Of a DNA stretch of 64,000 nt, positions 36,128 through 47,109 are shown piece after piece. Source of the stretch: Cladorhizidae sp. MBARI D1340-BT2 (lineage: Eukaryota; Porifera; Demospongiae; Poecilosclerida; Cladorhizidae); NCBI GenBank assembly GCA_028752905.1, contig JAQNBH010000015.1, forward strand, positions 35,074,163 through 35,138,162, read 5' to 3'. Below the pieces are notes generated by a model. It saw nothing but the letters and a program-made list of their open reading frames with translations. It did not search any database and was not told the origin of the DNA. Numbering within the stretch: the first letter of the stretch is position 1; each line of letters begins with the position of its first letter. The position numbers and the translations under genes were made by a program.

Positions 36128-36520
36128 GCACTAACAATCATAGCCATAGCCTTAACCCTAGCAACCATACACCTAGCCCTAGCAACCATAGCCTTAACCC
36201 TAGCAACCGTATGCCTATCCCTAGCAACCATAGCCTTAACCCTAGCAACCATACACCTAGCCCTAGCAACCATAGCCTTAACCCTAGCAACCATACACCT
36301 AGCCCTAGCAACCATAGCCTTAACCCTAGCAACCATACACCTAGCCCTAGCAACCATAGCCTTAACCTAGCAACCATACACCTAGCCTAGCAACCATAAC
36401 CCTAGCAACCATACACCTATCCCTAGCAACCATAGCCTTAACCCTAGCAACTATACACCTAGCCCTAGCAACCATAGCCTTAACCCTAGCAACCATACAC
36501 CTAGCCCTAGCAATCATAGC
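36128..36520. repeat. about 42-bp minisatellite with CCCTAG blocks, about 9 copies
   Basis: Alternating half-units AACCCTAGCAACCATACACC and TAGCCCTAGCAACCATAGCC. Contains TTAACCCTAG blocks that resemble telomeric sequence. Confidence 0.93.
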
Positions 36521-36819
36521 CCAGCCAGTAGGCAGACATGGACTTTAGACTTGATCTCGTCATTGGCCATGGCATTGCTGGATGACAGAGGACATGAGGC
36601 TTCTCCATGCTATTCCTATTCAAATATGTACACATAGTATTTGGCCTATCAGCTGTGCCTTCACTTCAGTAGCTCAGCCAGGACTGAGGAGGGTCGTGGG
36701 ATCTGATAGAGCATTGGCAAGTCAGAAATATAATTTCCGATTGTGTGTTGAAACTGCATGAAGATTTCGAGAGCTGAGGGCGAACTCTGATGGATATCAG
36801 CAGAGCTCATCAACTAAAC

Positions 36820-37155
36820 GTCACTGTGTGGTGTGTGTGTGGTGTAGTGACTGGTGTGGTGTGGTGACTGGTATGGTGCATGTGTGGTGTGTTATGGTGA
36901 CTGGTGTGTGTGTAGTGTCTGTAGTGTCTGATGTGGTGTGTGTGATGACTGGTGTGGTGTGTGTGGTGACTGGTGTGTGTGTGGTGACTGGTATGGTGCA
37001 TGTGTGGTGTGTGTAGTGACTGATGTGGTTTGTGTGTGGTGACTGTATGGTGTGTGTGTGGTGACTGGTGTGTGTGTGTGGTGACTGGTGTGGTGTGTGT
37101 GGTGACTGGTGTGTGTGTGTGGTGTGTGTGTGATGACTGGTGTGGTGTGTGTGCT
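36820..37155. repeat. GTGGTGACTG-type degenerate repeat
   Basis: GTGTGTGTGGTGACTGGTGT and close variants with irregular period. The last part runs into a G-rich patch at about 37158-37180. Confidence 0.92.
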
Positions 37156-38083
37156 AAAGGGGGGAAATTGGGGGGGAAATGGCCGGAGATTCAAAGATTG
37201 GGCAAAGATAACTGGCTGCAGGGTTTGTGGCTGTCAGGGAAAGGATGTCGATGGCATAGTTACTCTATCCCCCAGCATGGAGGTGCGGTTGTCAAGAGTC
37301 CACACCGCATTCAAGTAAAACGTGTTCCACTCCAAATGTGTTCAGTCTTGAACCAAAAAATAGGTAGTTCAGAATTGACTGGAATGTGTTCCAGTAATTA
37401 ACATGCAGCTGTCGTGTGGTAACTGCGAGCAACTGTGAGCTATAAGTGGTAGAGATGGTGGGCTGTGGATGGAGTACGCATGAGACAAGTTCTAGATGGT
37501 GTGGAGTGAGATACAACATCCAGAGAATACAGGATTTGGTTTCCAGGAATAGGTCTGTCTCCGAGACCATTGCCAAGAAAATGTTGGAGCTAGACTGAAC
37601 TAGACGGAACTGACAGCAGTGCAGAACCAAAATCAAGAACTTGTTGCACTGATACTGAAAGGTTAGTACATCAGCTTAGCCAGTGTTGGACAAGCATGTG
37701 TATTTCTGTCAAGTAAGTAAAGATGTTAGCTAGCTGACTAGCTCGATAGAAACTAACCTCGAAGGATGATAGCAATGTTACATATGGATAACCTTGTAGA
37801 CAAGGCGAGGTGTGCATGTGCAGACAGGATTTACAGGCAATAACTATTCATATACTTCCAACATTATACAGGATGGATGGGAAACAGAGGGAACAATATG
37901 CCTCAGCAGATGTGGCTGCCATCATGGCTTCAATGAAGGAGCAATGTTTGTGATGGGGAGAATGAATGAAAGAGGATGATGTTGGAGACTGACCTGGAAG
38001 AAAAGAGAGGGAAATATGAGGTGGAGTTGGAAGAGAAACCGAAGCGCACAAACATGAAGAGAAAATGAAGACCATGTTCGGGT
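37156..38083. other. unique DNA, no gene recognised
   Basis: A 114-codon frame on the minus strand (37292-37636) has no recognised domain. No transposon end is visible. Confidence 0.4.
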
Positions 38084-38975
38084 TCCTGAAACAAGCGATG
38101 GGTTCATGAAACAAGCGATGGGTTTCTGAAACAAGCGATGGGTTCCTGAAACAAGCGATGGGTTCCTGAAACAAGCGATGGGTTTCTGAAACAAGCGATG
38201 GGTTCCTGAAACAAGCGATGGGTTCCTGAAACAAGCGATCGGTTCCTGAAACAAGCGGTGGGTTCCTGAAACAAGCGTTGGGTTCCTGAAACAAGTGACG
38301 GGTTCCTGAAACAAGGGATGGGTTCCTGAAACAAGCGATGGGTTCCTGAAACAAGCGTTGGGTTCCTGAAACAAGCGATGGGTTCCTGAAACAAGCGATG
38401 GGTTCCTGAAACAAGCGATCGGTTCCTGAAACAAGCGGTGGGTTCCTGAAACAAGTGACGGGTTCCTGAAACAAGGGATGGGTTCCTGAAACAAGCGATG
38501 GGTTCCTGAAACAAGCGTTGGGTTCCTGAAACAAGCGATCGGTTCCTGAAACAAGTGATGAGTTCCTGAAACAAGCGATGGGTTCCTGAAACAAGCGATC
38601 GGTTCCTGAAACAAGCGATGGGTTCCTGAAACAAGCGATGGGTTCCTGAAACAAGCGATCGGTTCCTGAAACAAGCGGTGGGTTCCTGAAACAAGTGACG
38701 GGTTCCTGAAACAAGGGATGGGTTCCTGAAACAAGCGATGGGTTCCTGAAACAAGCGTTGGGTTCCTGAAACAAGCGATCGGTTCCTGAAACAAGTGATG
38801 AGTTCCTGAAACAAGCGATGGGTTCCTGAAACAAGCGATCGGTTCCTGAAACAAGCGATGGGTTCCTGAAACAAGCGATGGGTTCCTGAAACAAGGGATC
38901 GGTTCCTGAAACAAGCGGTTCCTGAAACAAGCATTGGGTTCCTGAAACAAGCGATCGGTTCCTGAAACAAGCGGT
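38084..38975. repeat. 20-bp minisatellite with 240-bp higher-order repeat, about 44 copies
   Basis: The unit GGTTCCTGAAACAAGCGATG has variants at its last five bases (CGATC, CGGTG, TGACG, GGATG, CGTTG, TGATG). The same ordered set of 12 units occurs at about 38401-38640 and 38641-38880. Sixty bases make 20 codons in every frame, so three minus-strand frames are open; none is a gene. Confidence 0.96.
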
Positions 38976-39280
38976 TTGTTAATGCTTCTCCTCTCACCAG
39001 AGTCCTATTAAGATGATATTAAAACTAGAATATGGTTATGCATGCGACTAATGCATGATTCACACATGAAGAAACACGTGTGTGAATCCACCATTGTGGA
39101 TTCCAGTGAAGCAATCCTTATGCTAGTGTGGACAGGATTTACAGATCCTAACCAGCTGTCAAGATCGACTAGATAGGAACCAGCTTATGTTTGTATGCAG
39201 TGTGGACAGGCCTTTAATCAAGCTTGGCAAGGTCAGACACAGTTCCTTGCACATGCTGTCACTTGCTGCTCCCTCAGACA

Positions 39281-39817
39281 GCGAGTACAGAGAGAATTAG
39301 CTACATAGAATATAAAGGAGAGATACTGAGGTGAAGGAGAGATACTGAGGCATATTGTCAGTGGGGGAGAGATATGCTAGTAATGGAGAGCTCACTCAAC
39401 ACAAGTTCTTAATAGCTTCTGAATGGCCTTCCAGACTAGACTTGTCAGCCAACAGAGACTGACTGATGACCTAACTCTAGTATACAATTCCTGTCTCCAG
39501 GAAGCTTCTCCCTATAGTGCCTAGAAAACTCTCTTAGCCATACTTCTACAGGCAGATTTCCATATTAGAACATGCCAGCCATTAAGTGGTGAGGTCATTA
39601 GGCTGTGCCACTTTGCACTAGTTGTAAATCTGTAAGGAACACATGAATATTCAACTCCCAGCGACTTTCCCCTCACAATTCCATTACATCATCATGTCAT
39701 CAACAATTACAATTGTACGGAGAGGGGGTTGAGGTGGGGACAGTGTGATGGCAAGAGCTAACACTGCAAGGGCTATGCAGATGAAGACAAGGAGCATGGG
39801 GCGTGGCAAGGGCTGCA
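39281..39817. repeat. segmental duplication, copy 2 (short form)
   Basis: Diverged copy of 28286-29180 in the same orientation, with small deletions and only two to three of the GGAGAGATACTG units. Confidence 0.88.
39684..39797 (-). CDS. possible C-terminal exon with a hydrophobic segment (copy 2)
   Basis: From ATG at 39797 the minus strand reads MLLVFICIALAVLALAITLS, then PPQPPLRTIVIVDDMMM and stop. The hydrophobic run is shared with copy 1 at 29.1 kb; the tail differs because of local indels. This is weak evidence for coding function. Confidence 0.18.
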   Translation of the reverse strand: MLLVFICIALAVLALAITLSPPQPPLRTIVIVDDMMM

Positions 39818-42590
39818 GCTGATCCCCCCCCCCCTCCCCCCCAATGCCTAGCATTCATTTCCAATTAGGGCACATGCCAATCATTATTAAGTTGCTTTCT
39901 TTGTAAGAGTTCTCCTCATATACAGTCTTATGGAAACGAGCGGCCAACTTTTGCTTTCAGTTCACTCAAACTGATCTAGTGTGAATTCTGGCTTCCCGGA
40001 TGTTCAAGATCATTACACAATAGTGTGTGTGGCTGTGTGTGTGTGGTATGATTGTGTGTCATGTGTGGTGTAGGGTGTGTGTGTGTGGTGTCTATGGTGT
40101 GGTGTCTATGGTGATGTGTGTGGTATGTGGTGGGCTTGTGTAGGGTGTGAGTGTGTGTGGTTTCTACGATGATGATGATGATGATGATGATGTGTGTGTG
40201 TGTGTGTGTGTTCCTCTGGACATCAACATCAGGGAGAGTGACCTGACAGAAACACACTTCATTTCCTGTGATTTAATGCTCACATCATCGGCATGGGGAT
40301 ACAAGGAGGCCACTTATCGCAACACACCATTCAACAAGTGCTACAAACAGCTCCTCCCAAGAAATGCTAGCTACATTCAGCGTGTGTCTTTTTGGAGATA
40401 ATTACTTTTTCACATAACTCACAGAGAATATAATACAGTATCCTTGACCTTATGTGGAACCTCACCCAGCAGTTTCTTTCTGTTCTTCTTGCCATGTCAA
40501 AGCAAGGGAGCAGCATGGATAGGCAAGGGAACATGGCCAGACCTTTTCAAAATACAAAGAGACATTAATATCGATGTAAGCTCAAGATCTGCAATATGGC
40601 GAGGAATGGGAGAAGTTTAGCTCGAGTAGCAGTGGAATGCAATGCTGTCCACCATTTTATGAGGAGCAAGGGGCAAGCTGAAGACCTTCCCTAAGTTCAA
40701 TTATATGAACATTCCAGTTATCTGAAGACCCTCCGATCCCAACGTGCTTGGATAAGTGTCCTCTGTAGTCCTCCGTATTAGGAGGGGCTACCCGCTGACA
40801 GGCTAAGTGATGGGCCTCTGTGCAATGACCACACCCTCACCACAACATTAACCTTAAAAGGGTGTCCTGATACATGCATGATGAATGTATACTGTTCCAT
40901 TCACTGTCAAGCAAGTGACTGACTTGTGTGGAGTAATTGACTTGCTAGCCCCCCCTCCCCCCCCCCCCCCCCCCGGGCAGGGAGTTGCCATGCCAACTAT
41001 CCAAGCTACCCTTGTCCTGTAACTGTGTGTCCTAACCATGGCAACGGTCGGTCCATCCCTAGCCCTATTGCTATCCTTTTTATCCCGACTAAGCACAGCA
41101 TTCTGGGATGCATTCGGTGTCCCAAATCAGTTATTTAGCAAGTCAGCAGCTTTGCTCCAGACCACAAATAAGTCTTAAGTATCGGAATTGGTTATGTATA
41201 GAAACAAATTCCACAGTTTTTCACTTAGAAGCCCAACTCCCACTTAGCACCATAATTAACTTATCAAGCTCCACCCGAGTGCTAGCTTTTAACACGAAGA
41301 ATGTGGGGATAAGTGAAATCATAGCGAACTCACATATAATACACCTGTCGGCGACTAAAATCTCAGATGTTTGTGAGGTCAGTAGATTCATCCTTACCTG
41401 GTTGCCATGGACAGTAATGAAGCTCTGGTTGCTATAAGAATAACAGAACCCCCACTAATGATGCAAAAATGTGGATTGAAATTTTGAGGTTAATATTTTG
41501 TTTTTTAAATGTGCACACGAAAAAAAATTTGCATCTTATTAGCAGTGCTACTCACAAATTTGTGGGTGGAGTTTACGGTTATAACTTCAGTGTAAAGTAG
41601 AGGCGGTTTCTTCTTTCCCCCCGGCATATTTCAAATTTAAGAAAAAAGTCCTTACGTGAAATAACTTATCTTGCTTTGCTTGTGGAGTGGGGGGAGGTGA
41701 GGTGAGGAGACTAGCTTTCAGGTGAGTTTTGGGCGTGGAAGTATGGAGGTGAGGTCTTGTGGCTGTTCAGGATTAGACACCTGCTCAAAGTGTGCAAGAC
41801 CTGGGGAAATGCTGATTGGTGAAAATCAATTAGCACCATTCTAATTCACCAACACTCAAGCTCACCACTAACGTCACAATCTATATTGACCTACAGGTCA
41901 TTATTGGATACACTGGGTTAGGACAAGTGTGGTGAGATATTTTAATATATCTACAGTCATTATTATTGACCTACAGGTCACCCTATTGGCGCCACTGGGT
42001 TAGGGCAATGTGCTGAGATATGCTGGCAGGTAAGCAAACATTACATCATTACATGTAGTATAGAGTGTGTGTGTGTGTGTGTGTGTGTGCATGCAGGTGT
42101 TCTCTCCTTGGATATATTTAATAAAAAATGTGACAGTGAAAAAGTTAATTTTAAGTGCCCCTGCACATATACTGCTACATCATGTACTATTCAAAGTTTT
42201 GCTGAAGAGATGGCTGCAGGACCTGATGGAGCAACTTATAGATGCTGGCTGTTGCAGATGAACGGTCCATTGTCCAGGTTGTGCTTTCCTTGTTGTTCTC
42301 GACTAAGTTCCGGTTGGACAATTGCTTTTAAATATACTCCCAACAAATCTGTACCTTTTTTTAATTTTTTCACTTGTAATCTAACAAATTGCTACATGTC
42401 AATCTAATTACTTGACCTCTTGGGGGTTTTCGTGGTTTTCACTATATACTGTCACTGTTTGCTTGGAGCTTCTGTTGTTAGTTGGTTAGATGAAGGTTCC
42501 CTCAGTATCTGCAGAGAATGAGAAGTCAATAGGTTTCCGTCAGATACCACCACACCAGTGTGGGAAGCCTCCGATCCCTGTTCTGACTGT
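39818..42590. other. unique DNA with low-complexity tracts, no gene recognised
   Basis: Holds C runs at about 39823-39842, GT/GATGAT runs at about 40022-40212, a C run at about 40950-40974, and (GT)n at about 42064-42090. Near 41885-42005 two copies of TGACCTACAGGTCA lie about 85 bp apart. The 109-codon plus frame at 41108-41437 has no recognisable domain. Confidence 0.4.
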
Positions 42591-43215
42591 GACTAGCTTT
42601 CACCAGCGAGCCTGTGTGATCCTCTAACTGTGGCTAGCTTATACCAGCCAGCCTGTGTGATGCTCTGACTGTGGCTAGCTTACACCAGCCAGCCTGTGTG
42701 ATGCTCTGACTGTGGCTAGCTTACACCAGCCAGCCTGTGTGATGCTCTGACTGTGGCTAGCTTATACCAGCCAGCCTGTGTGATGCTCTGACTGTGGCTA
42801 GCTTACACCAGCCAGCCTGTGTGATGCTCTAGCTTATACCAGCCAGCCTGTGTGATGCTCTGACTGTGGCTAGCTTACACCAGCCAGCCTGTGTGATGCT
42901 CTAACTGTGGCTAGCTTACACCAGCCAGCCTGTGTGATGCTCTGACTGTGGCTAGCTTACACCAGCCAGCCTGTGTGATGCTCTGACTGTGGCTAGCTTA
43001 TACCAGCCAGCCTGTGTGATGCTCTGACTATGGCTAGCTCAGCCTGTGTGATGCTCTGACTGTGGCTAGCTTACACCAGCCAGCCTGTGTGATGCTCTGA
43101 CTGTGGCTAGCTTACACCAGCCAGCCTGTGTGATGCTCTGATGGCTAGCTCAGCCTGTGTGATGCTCTAACTGTGGCCAGCCAGCCTGTGTGATGCTTTG
43201 ACTGCCAGCATGTGT
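42590..43215. repeat. 41-bp minisatellite, about 15 copies
   Basis: The unit is CTGACTGTGGCTAGCTTACA followed by CCAGCCAGCCTGTGTGATGCT. Several internally deleted units (for example TGGCTAGCTCAGCCTG) cluster toward the right end. Confidence 0.95.
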
Positions 43216-44104
43216 GATGCGTTATTGTCTGATAAGTACCTGTCATTGTCAATTATCTCATTTGGAGCTTGCCCAAAGTAGTGTGCACTGTGATAGCCAA
43301 ATCACTGTAGGTGTGCCCATTTTGACATCACCACAGCCTGCATCATTGGTTTGTTTCTCATCATATAAAATCCAAAGTCACACTTATTCAACTCTCTTAC
43401 CACTCAGCTCCGAGGCCTGGCTGATAAACGCCAAGTGGACGGTGCAAAGTGTGCCCTCCAACAGAACTTTGGAATTGGTGGGGCTGCAGTGGTTACCCTC
43501 TACAAGAAACCTGCCACCAGCGTGTACTCTAGAGCCAAACTATGAAAAGTGTTGTATTCCATTGCTATATAATTATTGAATGATAACGAGTTCATTGGTT
43601 GTTGCATTATTACCAAAACAGAAAATTGTCATGTGCTTTTTGTTGCATTGGACTATGTCAACTATTCATGATACTAGATCTTGGAGAAAGATCTATGCCA
43701 AGTACTACCCAGGACTTCTGGACATAAGTTGGTGGTTAACCACAGCTGAGAGAGTGGTGAACCGAAGTCACACTTCACAGGGTTCTCTTTGCGTTGAGGT
43801 GGCACGGAGGCCATAATAATTTCAGGCCGCAATGAAACCTGGCCCTGTTATGGGAAAACACGAAAAATAAGCCCAACCTCGACAGGGGATCATGGAATCG
43901 TTTTTAGTAATTCTGATGTCTTACTTGCTCGATGGCTACCATAGTAATTGAGATGTTCTTACTTGCTCAAGGGCAAATAATTCTGATACAAATAATTCTG
44001 ATACCGTGTTGAGAAACATACGGACAAGTGTGCGAAAAGAAAGGAGTGCAAAGTGATTTCAATGTTCAAGTGAGATAACATAAAACAACAGAGTCACAAA
44101 AGAG
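43216..44104. other. unique DNA, no gene recognised
   Basis: Two adjacent plus-strand frames (43214-43579 and 43580-43816) are open but show no known domain. Confidence 0.35.
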
Positions 44105-44467
44105 TTATATTTTCTGGGTATGATCCTTCAAGATTTTTCTTATTTCGTCAGCTTTTTTGGTTCTGAAGGCGTACATGCCTTCTCCCTCGGGCGCTCTTCT
44201 TCCTGCCTCGAATATGAAAACACTCCCAGAGTTGTTCGTCCCAAACTTGCGCACACAAGTCAGCGGCCATTTGATGGCTTTCGTGGTGAAGTTGTGGTAC
44301 TGGAATATGATATGAGTGGAAGTGATCTCTAGGCAGCCGATGTTGATTATTCTTCCCTTGTCGTCAATATTCTTGACTTTGTAGAGTTTCGAGGCAATTG
44401 CTGGACTGACCATTAGTGGGGGTGATGCTGACGGTACGTCTGGCATAGACATCACTGCAGTAGCCAT
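44105..44467 (-). CDS. FRS2-like protein with an IRS-type PTB domain
   Basis: A single uninterrupted 120-codon frame. Residues about 25-117 match the IRS-type PTB fold of the FRS2/FRS3 (fibroblast growth factor receptor substrate) and DOK/IRS adaptors. Visible markers are KLYKVKNIDDKGR (strand 1), IKWPLTCVRKFG (compare the family's W..L..[IL]R[RK][FY]G), FIFEAGRRAPEGEGMYAF (compare F.FE.GRR...G.G...F) and a C-terminal helix KADEIRKILKDH. Such domains bind phosphotyrosine or NPXY-type peptides of receptor tyrosine kinases at the membrane. FRS2 proteins start MG for myristoylation and carry a long C-terminal docking tail; this frame starts MATAV and stops three residues after the helix (HTQKI), so neither is present. 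It may be a complete one-domain protein, an alternative isoform, or a gene with unseen exons. Start chosen as the first ATG. The upstream CATGCGCAT-rich DNA could be promoter. Confidence 0.8.
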   Translation of the reverse strand: MATAVMSMPDVPSASPPLMVSPAIASKLYKVKNIDDKGRIINIGCLEITSTHIIFQYHNFTTKAIKWPLTCVRKFGTNNSGSVFIFEAGRRAPEGEGMYAFRTKKADEIRKILKDHTQKI

Positions 44468-46112
44468 AGGACCTTCGGTTAGAATGACGATGATCTCTAG
44501 CTGTTGAGGTGTAGATTTTTGGAGTAAACGAGCTTTATCGCGGCTTTTTATCTGGTACTAAGTTATGCGCATGGGCGTTGAAGGTTTGGGCGAGTGGGCT
44601 ACGATTTTACATCCGGTGGAGGGAAAAACCCCTTTCACTTAGCCGTAAACAATGTGATAGTTATCATAACGACTGGGTGCACTGTGTGCAAGAGTGTCAT
44701 TGAGTTCAGAGTGTCATTGAGTTCAGACAGGTGCAAAGTGTAATTCTTCTCAGATGGGATGGGATTCATACATGCAATGTGAATGTATGATTAAAGGTTT
44801 AAAGGTGCACTGGGTCCATAAACTCAGCAAGTTCTTGGCTATATTGAAAAAACACTATTGATCATCCTGCTCTAGTGTATCTGGCCTTCAACAGGAATAT
44901 TCAGCAAAAGTATACTGTTTCAGAACAGTCTAGCATACCTGGCATGGTGAGCAATGATTATAGATGTCATTTCCAGATGGCTAGAATTTTGCAGCGATTC
45001 TAGTCCAAATCAGGATTTTAACCTAAGATGGTGTATATAGTTGAGCGCAGCGGAGCTGGATGATTGCATCTGGGAGGTTGCCTCTGGGAGGTTGCCTGCA
45101 AGAATTTGGAGAATTCAAGCGAACGTTTGATGAAACTGGTGGGAGGGAGTAAAATACTTGCTGCATGGGTTGCAGTGTGAGAGGACCTGGGCAGGAGTAA
45201 GCCGGAGGAGAGAAGGGAAGAAAGAAACTATTATTTGGATGGATGTTGGGATGTTGTGAAAATGACCAGTGAAAAAAGTTGTGTGCTGTTAAGTGATTGT
45301 CCAGGTTGGTGGGCAGAGTTTTGTGAGCTGAAAAGAAAGTTGGGATGAAAATGGGAAGTTTGGATGGAAGGAGAGGTGGAGATGGAATGTTCATAGGAAG
45401 AGTGGCAGGAATAGGTGGGAGAGAAATCCAGTCTCAGTGGTATAAGTTAGCTAAAAGAAGAGTTTGGACAAGAAAGGTATGCGAGAGAATTCAGTAACAG
45501 GAGAAGCAAGGTTGAGATTTACAGGACTCTTGGGTGACAAGATGGTAGATGTGAGCTAAGTGATGAAGGTGTTGTGGAAGATATTGTACATTTCTTGTAA
45601 CTATGGGGAGTTTCCTGGTGATAAGGGGAAGATTATTGGATATGGTGAAGGCATTGAAGGGGCTGAAAAGTGGTTGGTAATGGAATGAAGATGAAGAGAG
45701 AGTAGCTAGGCCTAATGTTGGGTAGAACAGTAGCAGGAGTGAAGGTGTTGGGTAGTGTCGATAGAATTGTTGTGAGAAATGTGCTCAAGCGGTGGGAGAA
45801 GAAGAAGAGGAAATACTTGAGGTAGGTTGGCTCCTCCCGGCTCCTCCCACCATCTCAATCCCAAATCCTTCTCATTATTTGTTGTTGTTGTTATAATCGT
45901 ATTCATGGCTTTCCTTTAGTAGTCATTATCATTTATTTGTTTGTGTGTGCTAAGTGATGGCCTATCACAAAACTCAACAGAACAAATACTTGATGTTTGG
46001 TACCTAGGGACACATTTTTGCCGCATCTAGTTCACGTGCGGAATGCGTGTGCCAGGGTGTGGTTTTTATCACGTGGTGGGTAGCTAGCTATCAATCTAAC
46101 ACGAATCTTAGC
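44468..46112. other. unique DNA upstream of the PTB frame, no gene recognised
   Basis: Includes a small direct repeat (AGAGTGTCATTGAGTTCAG at about 44690 and 44709) and purine-rich DNA at 45100-45820 whose complement gives Pro/Ser-rich frames. No domain is recognised. Confidence 0.4.
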
Positions 46113-46196
46113 ATCTCATTCTTGATGAAGACTAGAGCATCTGGCCGAAACGTCAAGTGAGTAAATACAAATCGATTATTGAGAAAGTTGTATCTA
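46113..46196 (+). mobile_element. foldback family 2, fragment a
   Basis: TTCTTGATGAAGACTAGAGC, ATCTGGCCGAAACGTCAAGT and CGATTATTGAGAAAGTTG in the family order. Confidence 0.65.
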
Positions 46197-46397
46197 CATT
46201 GCCAACAAAAATTGGTTCAGAATATGACTTGTCTAATTTAAAAATAAATAAATAAACAGCTATCAAGATAACACAGAACATTTATAGGACTCTGTAGCAT
46301 TTAAAAAACAAACATGCAGGGGGCATTCCCAACTTTCAACTACATTTGAATCCAGTAAAGTTGTATTGAAATTCCTTTTCTAGTGTGTGCATAACAA

Positions 46398-46823
46398 TAC
46401 ATTATTATATAGTTTATAGTGGAAAGAAGTATAGAGTGATGTGTTAAAAGTGGTCAACAGAGAATAAGTGTCTATACATTATTATAATAGTGGAGAGAAG
46501 TATAGAGTGATGTGTTAAAAGTGGTGGACAGAGAATAAGTGTCTATAATAGTGGAGAGAAGTATACAGTGATGTGTTAAAAGTGGTCGACAGAGAATAAG
46601 TGTCTATAATAGTGGAGAGAAGTATACAGTGATGTGTTAAAAGTAGTCAACAGAGAATAAGTGTATACACATTATTATATAGTTTATAGTGGAAAGAAGT
46701 ATAGAGTGATGGTGTTAAAAGTAGTCAACAGAAAATAAGTGTATAATTATACATTATTATGTATATTATAGTGGAAAGAAGTATACAGATGTGTTAAAAG
46801 TGGTCAACAGAGAATAAGTGTAA
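46398..46823. repeat. about 60-85-bp repeat reaching into the dynein stop codon, 6 copies
   Basis: Units contain TAGTGGAGAGAAGTATA, CAGTGATGTGTTAAAAGTGG and TCAACAGAGAATAAGTGT. The last phrase occurs six times (about 46455, 46520, 46580, 46639, 46722 and 46804). The rightmost occurrence is the end of the dynein reading frame: on the minus strand it spells the final codons ACTTATTCTCTGTTGA. The array therefore forms the start of the dynein 3' UTR. Confidence 0.88.
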
Positions 46824-47109
46824 TTCCAAGTAGCTGCAACTGCTGAAGAGGTTCTGCACTCTTCAGTTGCATGCTAGTGATGAGCTCCTCCTTGGTAGTT
46901 GAAGAGTAGAGTGGACAGGTATAATACCCTCGTCCTTCCTCCTCCTCCACTCCCTTCCCACCTGAACACCGTCTCCTGCTGGCCCAGCAGAGGAGCTCTG
47001 GCATGAAGCTGTACTGGTGTGCTTGGGTGGTGAGGACCAGGCCGGTCTCCTCATCCCACTCTGCCAGGCTCAGTTTAAGTCCGTACACCACCACCACCTC
47101 AGCCCCCTC
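46804..47109 (-). CDS. dynein heavy chain, last exon
   Basis: Acceptor TTTGCAG at 47116-47110, phase 0. Reads [20 protein letters not shown], then a variable loop rich in Gly/Glu ([14 protein letters not shown]), then [15 protein letters not shown] and LLGITLILC before TGA at 46806-46804. This matches the C-terminal beta-barrel of dynein (family: .V.GL.LEGA.W ... CPVY.T..R ... GVALLC). The acidic loop is longer than usual. Confidence 0.88.
   Translation of the reverse strand, partial: EGAEVVVVYGLKLSLAEWDEETGLVLTTQAHQYSFMPELLCWASRRRCSGGKGVEEEEGRGYYTCPLYSSTTKEELITSMQLKSAEPLQQLQLLGITLILC

Noticed and set aside
37848..38997. Three long minus-strand frames in the 20-bp array
   Set aside because: A 20-bp unit repeats its codons every 60 bp, so all three frames are open at once. 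This is an artefact of the period.
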